From the NCBI RefSeq assembly GCF_964340395.1, contig NC_135558.1, positions 74,001 to 138,000 of the forward strand: a DNA stretch of 64,000 nucleotides, in the 5' to 3' direction. The translations under genes were made by a program, and so were the position numbers. The notes beneath the pieces are model-generated. The model worked only from the letters and a program-made list of their open reading frames with translations. It was not told the origin of the DNA and ran no database searches. Below are positions 1-64,000 of this stretch, piece after piece. The stretch is from Glandiceps talaboti (lineage: Eukaryota; Hemichordata; Enteropneusta; Spengelidae). Every line of letters starts with the position of its first letter. Position 1 is the stretch's first letter.

Positions 1-649
1 TGCTCCCCATCCATTGCGAGGTCGTGGTGGTTCTGTTATTATTACATGTATGTGTACACTCAAACGCAACGATTTGATACGACAAAAGTACAATTGTAAT
101 TGTCACTACGTTATGATATATCGTCGCTCGAATGTCAGATGGTAACTTTTTGACCCATACCGCATACCAGTCGATACGGTATTGTTATGCAAATCGTCAT
201 TAATTTTGTAAACGTCACATAAAATCGCTTTGTTCATTAGGATTTTCAAAAGCATATTTCGGAATAAACATGCGAAATACTTCAATACTATCTTGAAAGT
301 AAACTTCTTAGTAGAAACCACACAGAAACCAATAAGAAACTGCACATGCAAGACTTTAAGATAGCAATTAAATATACCAATTAGACATACGGTTAATGTA
401 CTGCAACTAGCTAGATACTGACGCGCTGTCACCAATGTTTTGATGTCTGCAATGATGTCAGCATGGTTAGTTCAGTTCATTTAGACGAGATGTAGCAAGA
501 AACTGTATTTTAATATTCAGCCTTGCTGTCTTGAAGAGTAGCATGTGCAATTTATTATTGGTTTGTGTGTGGTTGTATCAAACAGAGATAGTGAACATTA
601 ACACAATACTGTAAGCCCAAGTGCTTCTCGATATTTAATTATTTTCCAG
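1..649. other. Upstream of the Ly6-like gene; no gene recognised
   Basis: Short open frames only (for example 106-435 on the minus strand) with no domain or coding signature. The 3' end reads TTATTTTCCAG, an acceptor-like sequence that suggests a 5' UTR exon starting at 650. I see no clear TATA box. Confidence 0.4.
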
Positions 650-666
650 TGAATACAACCATCAAG

Positions 667-22015
<21,349 letters not shown>

Positions 22016-22106
22016 TGACTCGTTCAGAAATCAATACAATTTGCATGTTGTGGTTGTAATAATTATTTGTTATTTGTTTGTTATTCATTCCTCTTAGTCT
22101 TACGTC

Positions 22107-22112
22107 ATTAAA
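22107..22112 (+). terminator. Candidate poly(A) signal (ATTAAA) of the Ly6-like gene
   Basis: ATTAAA lies about 90 nt after the proposed stop codon, with T-rich sequence before it. It is a common variant signal, but short motifs like this occur often in AT-rich DNA. Confidence 0.3.
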
Positions 22113-22607
22113 TCATAGCTTAAAGCAATATTCAGTGTGTGTGATGTATTTATTGAGCTTGGATGCACATCGGGAATCTATTTTCCATTGAGGAAATGAA
22201 AAGTCTTCAATCTCACAAAATTTTGAAGCTTCATTTTGAAATGATAAAAGAACTTCAAGTTTGGGGATTCACATTTTGTGTTTAACCTTTACTTTCCATG
22301 GAGTTACACAATTCATTGGCCATCTTGGATTTGGCGGCCATCTTGGGTTCTTAACTGTCTTAGTTTTGATATCATTTTGACCTATATTGAAAAAAAGGAT
22401 GATGACCCCCTGATTTTGTTATTGTGTTTTCTTGAACAAAATAACAACAAAACTTTAAAATCTTTATATTGGAAGCACACACCAGTTACGGTTCGGTTCT
22501 CTCAACCAATCATATCCAATTGGGAGAAAGTAACTAGAATGACACATGCGAGCCGTATGTTGGGCTTGAAATCAAGGCTGTTCCACGGTAAAACAACCCG
22601 TACATTA

Positions 22608-22689
22608 TTACATTACATTACATTACATTACATTACATTACATTACATTACATTACATTACATTACATTACATTACATTACATTACATT
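22608..22689. repeat. (ATTAC)n pentanucleotide repeat
   Basis: About 16 units in the intergenic region. The same motif in other registers appears at 29394-29463 as (TAATG)n. Confidence 0.9.
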
Positions 22690-23179
22690 AAAATGTATCC
22701 ACCAGAGAAGAAAAATATGTACACAATCTTTGAAAGCAACAGAAAGAACATTTTTGGTAAGAGCCATTGAAATAGTTTCCTAGGAACTAATCAAGGTCCA
22801 TGGACAAGACATGCAAATGATTAAGGCAAATTTGGGCGGATACTAGTTTCACAATGACATCAGAAAATACAATTTACCTTAAACAAAGAAATAAAGATAT
22901 GTTGGTGGCAAAAATAAATAAATACATGGAAGTTCATTGGATCTAGCAACAATAAACCATAGTAAAAAAATTTTTTTTAAATAAGTAACAATCATAAAGC
23001 TCTTGTCTATTGTGTATCGTTCTTACTGTCATGGGCACAGAATTTCACGTTTTAATAGATGTGTATTTGAAGTTATGTTGACTAATTGAGAGGTTAACCT
23101 TAGGGATTGGAAAGTTACCACTGATGTTAGCTAGCTGGGGTTGGACAGCTATGGGACAACTGGTCTGTGATGTAATGGT

Positions 23180-23368
<189 letters not shown>

Positions 23369-24298
23369 TTGTATTGAAACGTCACCAAAATGGTTTCATA
23401 CCTATGTTCACTTGCGATAATACTTAAAATTTCCCACTACCACAGACTTACTTGTCTGTGCCACTACTTAGTAATTTTATTTTAAAGGACGGTCCACGTG
23501 AAAGGGGTCGGTTTTTATGCTGGTTGGTATCAGAAATTGTATACTTTTCATCAGGTGGTGGTATGATGAGAAAGGGTCGGGTGAATCAACACTGGCGTTA
23601 ATTAACAGAGACTCTGCATGCAGTCAACACTGAAAACAATTCAACCTGGTGCATTTACCTTCAAAACTTCCGTACTCTCGTCACTCATGCCAAACTAGAT
23701 GTAGGGCTAGCTTCCCCTGGGAGCCCTGGCTTTGATGAAATGCAACTTGGTATGAGAAAGTGTATATACTCTTTGCATAAAATTTGTATCACCAAACATT
23801 GGGTTTCAATCTTTGTGAGGAGCCTCCCCGTAATGTTACCCATAGAGTTAACCCCCCCCCCCGAGAGCCACAGGCCGTCATTCACTCGCACAGAGACCCC
23901 AGAAGGTAAGACAACAGTTAGCTACAAACCACAACACTCCAGAAAAAGGAAGAGACTCAACGATGTGAGTTCTCAATTATTTCATTATTTATGATTTAAT
24001 GCCTGCCCTCGGACTGGCTCTTTCTACCAAAATTCTGATGATGCTCTCACCTTGGCTTGGGCTTCATCGAAATGTTGGTAAAGCATGCAAGCCCGCAAGC
24101 AATAAATTGTGAAATTGCCCACACTTTATGCATGTTTCTGACTTGAAAAGACTTTGAACCTAAATATCATGTGCTATGCGGACCACTACGATTAATTAAT
24201 GTGAGATTTGTATCTATTTTACTACTTAGTTTCACCGCCCTCCTACTGTACAAGTACAGTCTCTTGTGAGCTAATATTCTATTTCACGATCATGATAA

Positions 24299-24417
24299 TA
24301 TTCTAGGATGATCATAATACCGGTCCGTCACCGGTGATTGCATCGGAATATACTAGTATTTCCGATGCAATAATTGAAATAATTTTTATTATTTTGTATT
24401 ATGATCATCCTAGAATA
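24299..24417. mobile_element. Compact 119-bp palindromic element
   Basis: 24299-24320 and 24396-24417 are perfect 22-bp inverted repeats (core CTAGGATGATCATAATAC). A second perfect 12-bp pair (ATTGCATCGGAA / TTCCGATGCAAT) is nested at 24337-24348 and 24360-24371. Fragments of the end (AGAATCATCCTGGAATAGAA) continue just downstream. It is intergenic, 0.7 kb before the TBC1D2-like start. Confidence 0.65.
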
Positions 24418-25143
24418 GAATAGAATCATCCTGGAATAGAATAATAGCTTGCAAGTGACACTTGTCATGATATTATTTTATTGTGGTTGACACACTAAAA
24501 CGGATACACCGCGGACCCATGTGAATTGCGCCCTCAACCAAAGCAGCAAAAAAAAAACATTAATGACCTTTAACCCTGTAATGGCTGCCTATCAAATTAT
24601 ATAAGTCGCTTTCTGTGCTTTTCGTAGTTTGTGGAGGTAAAATCAATGGCATTCTCGCTTGCTATCTAATCTGTACATTCTGCATGGGAGGAAGTATAGT
24701 TATTTCCTAATTGAAAATCGCATCAGCTGTCATCGTAGCTTCCTCATGATGCGAACACGACACACAGTGATTGGTCATGATGACTTATAATGATCAGCGT
24801 CACTGTTATTGAATCGGCGCAGGTTGAAATTATATCTGATGTGTTTTATTTCGAATAGAAGAAGCAGGGGATAGTAAAATAGACATTCTGTTAAGTTTTT
24901 GGGGAATTGCGATACAATTCACGAAAAATATATATATTACAGTTATTTATATCGACGTTAAAATAATTAATATTTATAATAACCTTTATAATAACGTGCC
25001 ACGTTCCCACCGATTTTACGTGTGTTTGATTGGAAGGAACTCCTAAGCGAAGGAACTCGTATCTGGAGCTGAATCCAGAGTGTTGGTTATGGTGCTGATT
25101 TAAATACTGCCTCTTAAAGACATTTACTACTGACAACTGTGCA

Positions 25144-57829
<32,686 letters not shown>

Positions 57830-58783
57830 TCTTCACTAATTTGTGTGGTCAACTGTGGTTTCCAAATCATCATCAACTTGAGAGGTCAACCTTTGTACCA
57901 ACAGCATCATCAGCCAATGAGTCAGTGAACAATGGAAGTACTACAACCATAGTAACTACCAACCTATCTCAGAGGGACTGTAAGTGGTTGATGACATCAG
58001 AAATTAAAGATGTCCGCAAGTCTTGAAGGACATTTTACTGTTTTAGTATAATATTAATTTTAAGACAATGTTTACCAAAACACAGTTACACTAGATTTGG
58101 GTTGAGTCTATCTTAGCATGCTGATGAAATGTTATGGGATGATACATCTGTCAGAGGAAGAAGAGGCCGAATTTTCTATTGTAGACTAGAATTAAATGTC
58201 CAATACCCTGGGTCACATTAAATGGGAACACCACTACAGGAAATGAAGTCATTTTCATAAACCATGGGTTCTGGAGTGTAATTTCATGATTTTACATCAC
58301 CTACAATTATTTTTAAGTTGATCTTGTGCCTTTATAGAATATCTTTGCTGTGGGACATTGAATGATGGGAGTCAGCAGAAATAATATATTCAAGTTGCAC
58401 AATGAATATTCATAAGAGATGTTTTACACTGAAGTGCATAGGCACTCAGGATTCATGGACTTATGGAATACAGAATACTTGATGATATTAACACCCTAAG
58501 ATACTAATTTTTAACTCTAAAGTATAATATTATTATACTAGACATCAGTTTGACATGAAAGATACTTTATAGTGTGGGAGTTAACATTAGTTAGTCTAGA
58601 TGCTATGCATAGCTTTGAATGTCAAGATCTCTCTTTATCCTGTCTAGCTCAACGAGAAATAATGAACCAAAGGTTGTACATGCAAATGAGTAAACCCCCA
58701 ACTGTTAGAATGATGTAAACAATGTATAAGTAGAGTCATGATCTTACAAATATACCCTATTTGGACATTATGTAACTGCCCTC

Positions 58784-58789
58784 AATAAA
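58784..58789 (+). terminator. Poly(A) signal (AATAAA) of the TBC1D2-like gene
   Basis: AATAAA lies about 955 nt after the stop codon at 57829. The sequence between has no coding exon that I can recognise and would be the 3' UTR. Confidence 0.5.
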
Positions 58790-58895
58790 CACTTAGTTAA
58801 ACTTATTATTGTGCAGAATTCTGGGATTGATTAACAAAGACATTATTTTAATAACTGTGTGTATGGCTTCATTTGAATTTGTAATTTCATCACAG

Positions 58896-59045
58896 GACCT
58901 CATTGAGCTAGACTTGAGAAGAGATTTGAACACACAGATAGCTTCTAGACTAGACATTAGTGTTCACTCAGCTATCAGCACCATATTCATAAAAGCTAAA
59001 AGGTGTTTCATAGAACTAGGGTTCTTACTACATGATTTACAGTAA
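58896..59045 (+). CDS. Unassigned exon-like ORF, possible alternative last exon of the TBC1D2-like gene
   Basis: A strong acceptor (TAATTTCATCACAG) is followed by 150 nt open in phase 0, ending in TAA. It reads DLIELDLRRDLNTQIASRLD and then a helical, basic segment ending CFIELGFLLHDLQ. Exon 26 of the TBC1D2-like gene ends in phase 0, so this could replace exon 27. I do not recognise the sequence. It lies just after the proposed poly(A) signal, so chance or another gene is also possible. Confidence 0.3.
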   Translation, partial: DLIELDLRRDLNTQIASRLDISVHSAISTIFIKAKRCFIELGFLLHDLQ

Positions 59046-59889
59046 ATGTCGAAGCTATTACTAGTGTCTCAGCAAAATATTGTTTGACAATTAAGCCATC
59101 CACTCTCCATTCTTCCAATCTAACTGCTGGTAAATTAAAAATCTAAAACACGTATCAAAAAATTGGCAAATAATGTTATGCAAGCAGCATAAACTTTACA
59201 AATAGCATCAGAATTAAATCTCTGCAAATTCAATATTTTACAAGTTTATTGACAGGTGATTTCAACTGACTGATGTTGTCGGCCATATGTACATACCATT
59301 TGAACCATTGTGTTAATGTATTAATTACTTAGGATCTACACTGTCAGGAACAGTACATACTGTGTTTTAATATATGACAAACCAATAGCAGATTGTAATT
59401 AAAAAACGATTTACATAATATGAATATCAGGATTGATGCATTACTACTTGAATTTACACATATATGATGATCTTCCTGTGAATTTAGTAAAGAATGAAGA
59501 TTGCTTCTGACAGTGATGCTATGTTTCAGAAATGTACTTATATAATGTAAGAAACACAACTATTTGAATACAACAACATTACTGATGCATGAAAATGTCT
59601 AAAATTTGGTATGTTTGTGATGTACACTATATAAGTATTAACCATCTGAGTTTCATAGTCAAGTTTTGGCTCCTCACCAAAATTACATAAGGTAGGATGT
59701 GTGTCAGGACAAAGTCCCTGAAAATCAGTCCTTCAATTCTCTTCAAACATTACCATAAGAAAGCTTGTTCCTGGTCCTGTTGAAATAATGAAAGAAATTT
59801 GGGGTTCACCGTCTTGTTTTCATGGAAATCACCAGTCTTTAATTTTCCCATATTAACTCATTTTGACCTCCATTTAATAAATTTACTTA

Positions 59890-60033
59890 TCTTTGGTAGT
59901 TACTTTTGTTGAAAAGAACACAGTCTGTAACTTTTATGGCTTTTGGTGGTTACATTTGTTTAAAGGGACACAGTCTGTAACTTTATGGTCTTTGGTAGTT
60001 ACTTTTGTTTAAAGGGACATGGTCTGTAACTAT
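59890..60033. repeat. Three-copy minisatellite related to 4963-6060
   Basis: TTTGGTAGTTACTTTTGTT, AAAGGGACACAGTCTGTAAC and TTTATGG blocks repeat three times with a period of about 50 bp and resemble the large array inside the Ly6-like gene. It ends directly at the MITE-like element at 60035. Confidence 0.55.
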
Positions 60034-60034
60034 A

Positions 60035-60270
60035 GGGGCGAGATCAATAATTCAGTGTAGGATAAATAGTTCATTCATTCCCTGGCTCCAAACTAAATGA
60101 AAATTACTATCTTCTGAGACATGACAGTAGCCCATTGTAGCACACCCCTGATGATGCTGACAAGATTTTGGGATTTGCTTTCAAGACACTTTTTGACTCT
60201 GTGATTTAGAAATATTCATTACTAAAAGAATTATGTTTTTAGCCTACATTGAGCTATTGATCTCGCCCCA
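60035..60270. mobile_element. MITE-like element with GGGGCGAGATCAATA ends
   Basis: GGGGCGAGATCAATAATTCA at 60035 is inverted at the right end (TTGAGCTATTGATCTCGCCCC, ending about 60270). A relic of the same right end occurs at about 15556-15585 (CTACATTGAACTATTGATCT), showing it is a dispersed family. Confidence 0.6.
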
Positions 60271-61362
60271 TATGATCCTTGGTGGTTATTTTCATATTAT
60301 TCCAACCACTAAAAACATGTTGAACCATGTCTTGTAATTGAATACTTCACTAGAAATTCACAAATAATACAGAATTGACAGTATAACATAATATTTTAGT
60401 TACTAATAAATTCAAACACATCACAGCCTCAGTTTCCAACCTCCTTCACACATATGTAACCACTTCTGATATGCTGTCAACTCTTATTGCTTCAGTTTAT
60501 ATGTTGCCATTTTCAAATGAAAACACAACTACTTTGGTGTGTTTGCACCTACCATCTACATGGAGATGACAAAGACATAATACAATTTGAAAACGCTGCT
60601 GAAAGTGTGCAGTTTTGCAAATCCCTGTTGTTATGTTTGCACATGTGCAACAACATCGTTTTCAAATTGTTTCCTCCTTGGTTTTTATGTGTGTATGGTC
60701 AAAAAACAATTGCCAGTCTATTGTGTAAACACATGAAAATGTATCAAAGTAAAAACAATACTAGCATTTTTGAAAACATCGTCTTGTAAATGCAGCCTAA
60801 GATGTAGTGTGTATTGTGTATATACATTCTCAACACTAATTAAGTTGAAAATGGGGCCTCGTTTACAGACAGTATTATCATATACATGCTTTGATTATTA
60901 CAATCAGCTTTCACTGTATAAATATTTATTATTCAATGTAGTAGACTATAAGTTTACTGAATGTAAAAAAATCAAGTTTTATGGTTTAGTCCGGAACAGT
61001 CGTTTCTTGTGCTATTGATATACTGTAAGTTCACCATACTGTACAAGAAATTCATAATCCATAATTCTTGTATAAGAATATAAAGTATTATAATAATGCA
61101 AATGAGATCAGTAGACAAGATAAAACAAACAAATCTAAATAGTGTTTCATCTTGAGGAATTGTGGTTTCATGAAAGAATGAACAAAGTGAACAAGAATAT
61201 GAAGCAACACTTATTGTATTCAAAATACTTTGTTTTCAGCTTTCTGTGTACAATTACTGTTACATATGCAGGAGTCAGAGTCCTTGAAATAGATCTTTCC
61301 AGTATATAGTGCCCTCTGGTGTTGTATAAACCATGGTATGAATAATAAAACAAGGAAATCAG

Positions 61363-61708
61363 TGGCACATGCAATTTGCACAGTCATAATCATGATTTAT
61401 CGATCACAATCATGATTTCGCATTTGATAAGTACTAATTACAATCATGATTGGTAATCACAGTAATCGTGTCTCAAACTGTTATTGACGTGATTACAAAA
61501 TGGCAGACGATTTAATATCTTTAGGGGATCATGTGTGCGTGGGTGATAACAATTGTAAAATCATTTAATTTGTAAGAAATGTGTGCAACTTTTTGAAATG
61601 TTTACATGTATGAAATCATGAATGTGATTGAGCATATCATTTACAACCTTGTTTCCAGAAATGATGTCTGATAAATCACAATCATGATTAAGCAAATTGA
61701 ATGCGCCT
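61363..61708. mobile_element. Probable MITE with imperfect inverted ends rich in AATCATGATT
   Basis: Left GCAATTTGCACAGTCATAAT and right ATTAAGCAAATTGAATGC are imperfect inverted copies, and CAATCATGATT recurs several times in both orientations near each end. No ORF. Confidence 0.45.
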
Positions 61709-63290
61709 CTGAAGAAGTCTGTTCAACAGCACTTTCTTTTGACCATTTTTGGAAATAAATATGCATTGACAATAAATATTTTTTGTTAAAAATTATTGCA
61801 AAACATTACAGAATGTATCGTGTCAGTTTTTAGCTTTAAATAGTCATCCACCTCATCTATCTGACACTGTTACTAGAGGGAGCTGTTTCTGTAAAGGTCT
61901 GTACTGTAGCTAATTCCTGTCAAATACCTTCAATATTGATTTCTTTCAAACACCAAAAGGTGTCATCTTTGAAAGTTCTACGTATGACACATTTATTTGA
62001 TAAGCACCAAATGGATTACAGATTTATCTGACTATTCTTGTTTCCATAGAAACATGCACATCTTCCTTATTGTATTTCGTTGCTATGAGTAACAATATTA
62101 CATTGCCAGTACTTTTTAATGTGAAAACAATGAATTTGACAAGCAAAACATATCATGTTGAAATTATAAAGATATATTGTGTATATGTAGCACTGTTTTT
62201 TTTTCTTCAAAATCAATTTAGCTTTATTGATTGTATCATTTTACATTACATGATTGTACATGTAGAGCTTAGAAAATGAACTTGCCATAATTTAACTGTG
62301 GTTAGTTTATAATATTGTTGTAGTATTAGATTTAAGCTCAGGGCCATACTAACATGTTTTAATGTTATAGATGCATAGAATGTAGTTTGACACAGTCATG
62401 TACATAACAAGTTGGTGTGCTCATGTATTTTATATTGTAATCATGGCTAGAAATTGTACAATCAAGACAGAAAATGACTGTTAAGTAAAATATGATTAAA
62501 AAGATGTTAGAAAAAGATGTCTGCTATGTGTTATGTATTTCCTTTGCTTTGTCTCTTTGCCCTGCTGAAATTCTTTCATGTAAGTTTGTCAGTATTTTGG
62601 GACACCTCGGTAAAAGAATTGGGGACAACAGGAATTGTAGTATACTATGATGATGCTGATGGGATGTTGGCAAACATTTGAGATTTGCTTCCAAAAATGT
62701 TACTTCGTGAGTAGAGGTTTCCATCTGATATTGAAGTTTTGCCCTTGTATATGAGTTCCAGTCTAGCTAGAGAAGACACAATCTACCACTATCATTGTAA
62801 CATATTGATATAATCTATCAACAGAAGTTGAGTAATTACACTCACAGCAAAATATTAAAATGGAAATGCCACACCAGGAAATAATGATATTTTCATAACT
62901 TTGGTTTCAAGTGGGTCATGTCATGATTACAAAGAAACATCAAATTGAAACGCCAATTCACTGCTATTCAAGCAAGGGTCTCCTGGTGGATTGTTCCATT
63001 CTCGCAAACCAGAGCTGTTATTTCTTTCGCTACACTTCAAAATAAAGTGGGGTGGCACATTAAGAACGGTGCTGTAAAACAGGCCGTGGTTGGCGACAAT
63101 GGGATTGTTCAACCCTATTTCTGTATGGACTGTTTATGGGAAGACAATGCAGACTGTAATTCCATGATCTCCCATTTTCAAATTCAGGGACTAGTAGTAG
63201 TAGCTGCCACTGTTTACACTGTCTTGATTACAGGGTGACTGAAAGATCTGTCCTAGTTTCTGCTTTATGTTCAGTCTATTTCAAGTTACC

Positions 63291-63950
63291 ATTCACAGAT
63301 TCTGTTTGATACAACCACACACCATTCACAGATTCTGTTTGATCCAACCACACACCATTCACAGGTTCTGTTTGATACAACCACACACCATTCACAGATT
63401 CTGTTTGATCCAACCACACACCATTCACAGATTCTGTTTGATACAACCACACACCATTCACAGATTCTGTTTGATCCAACCACACACCATTCACAGATTC
63501 TGTTTGATCCAACCACACACCATTCACAGATTCTGTTTGATCCAACCACACACCATTCACAGATTCTGTTTGATCCAACCACACACCATTCACAGATTCT
63601 GTTTGATCCAACCACACACCATTCACAGATTCTGTTTGATCCAACCACACACCATTCACAGATTCTGTTTGATACAACCACACACCATTCACAGATTCTG
63701 TTTGATCCAACCACACACCATTCACAGATTCTGTTTGATACAACCACACACCATTCACAGATTCTGTTTGATCCAACCACACACCATTCACAGATTCTGT
63801 TTGATACAACCACACACCATTCACAGATTCTGTTTGATACAACCACACACCATTCACAGATTCTGTTTGATCCAACCACACACCATTCACAGATTCTGTT
63901 TGATCCAACCACACACCATTCACAGATTCTGTTTGATACAACCACACACA
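63291..63950. repeat. 33-bp satellite, 20 units, at the right end
   Basis: Unit ATTCACAGATTCTGTTTGAT, then ACAACC or CCAACC, then ACACACC. The period is a multiple of three and the unit has no stop in several frames, so it opens 219-239 codon frames on both strands. The A/C variant marks individual units and occurs in an irregular order. Confidence 0.9.
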
Positions 63951-64000
63951 GCTACACAGAAACCAATCAGAAACTACACAAGATAGCAAGATCACAATTT

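Larger units (their letters stand above)
59046..63290. other. Downstream region without a recognised gene
   Basis: Holds the three-copy minisatellite, two MITE-like elements, and at 62860-62940 a repeat (AATGG, CCACACCAGGAAAT, TTTTCATAA, TCATGATT) related to 58220-58300 in the 3' UTR. The open frame at 62945-63238 has no recognisable domain. Confidence 0.5.

Noticed and set aside
23891-23905. Tiny exon between CACTCGCACAG and GTAAGA
   Set aside because: Only about a dozen nucleotides, in phase with the Ly6-like gene by chance, and no downstream exon continues it.
24859-25024. Possible coding exon after TTCGAATAG, open in phase 1
   Set aside because: It gives an AT-rich Ile/Asn/Tyr peptide without a Ly6 motif, and the acceptor lacks a pyrimidine tract; it sits where the next gene's promoter or 5' UTR should be.
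57841-58026. Open frame just after the RabGAP stop codon
   Set aside because: Lies in the 3' UTR, starts after the stop, and reads a low-complexity Ser/Thr/Asn peptide without family resemblance.
62945-63238. 97-codon open frame before the satellite
   Set aside because: No recognisable domain, no splice partner, and it overlaps a repeat related to the 3' UTR segment at 58220-58300.
63267-63995. 239-codon frames on both strands with 11-residue repeats
   Set aside because: The 33-bp period keeps any frame open. Frames on both strands at once and the lack of any non-repeat coding sequence argue against a real protein.

Overview
The window is eukaryotic, intron-rich and AT-rich, with very abundant microsatellites and minisatellites. 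Genes are split into many short exons separated by introns of roughly 0.3 to 8 kb with GT..AG borders. The protein content (a multi-domain Ly6/uPAR-like secreted protein, a TBC1D2-type Rab GTPase-activating protein, and a fibrinogen-domain protein with a long coiled coil) points to an animal. The low GC content and small-to-medium introns fit a marine invertebrate such as a hemichordate, cephalochordate or lophotrochozoan. The sequence alone does not fix the species.

Layout. (1) 667-22015, plus strand: an 18-exon gene for a secreted protein of about 593 residues. It has a signal peptide, five tandem cysteine-rich Ly6/uPAR-like domains, two short linkers (one a PPEPTEA repeat) and a short acidic tail. 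Each domain is built from three exons with intron phases 1-0-0-1. Its introns hold a decayed LINE reverse transcriptase, several foldback (MITE-like) elements and many simple repeats. (2) 22113-25095: intergenic, with a long GA/GT microsatellite and a compact palindromic element. (3) 25144-57829, plus strand: a 27-exon gene for a protein of about 1272 residues. It has a PH domain, a coiled coil, a complete TBC RabGAP domain with both catalytic fingers, and then, joined in phase, a C-terminal beta-propeller resembling that of JIP3/JIP4 (and ARHGEF10). Ordinary TBC1D2 proteins stop after the TBC domain, so this looks like a gene fusion. (4) 46004-49462, minus strand: a two-exon gene for a secreted coiled-coil plus fibrinogen-like-domain protein, lying wholly inside the largest intron of gene 3. 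(5) 57830-64000: 3' UTR with a poly(A) signal near 58784, one unassigned exon-like ORF that is phase-compatible with gene 3, MITE-like repeats, and a 20-copy 33-bp satellite at the right edge.

The most unusual feature is in gene 3. At least five of its exons are followed by tandem or dispersed copies of their own exon/5'-splice-site junction. The clearest is a 59-bp array after exon 14 in which most units carry an acceptor-like AG, 27 open nucleotides and a donor-like GTAGGY. Coordinates of exons were deduced by hand from splice consensus, frame and phase; all exon lengths of the three genes sum to whole codons with no internal stop.
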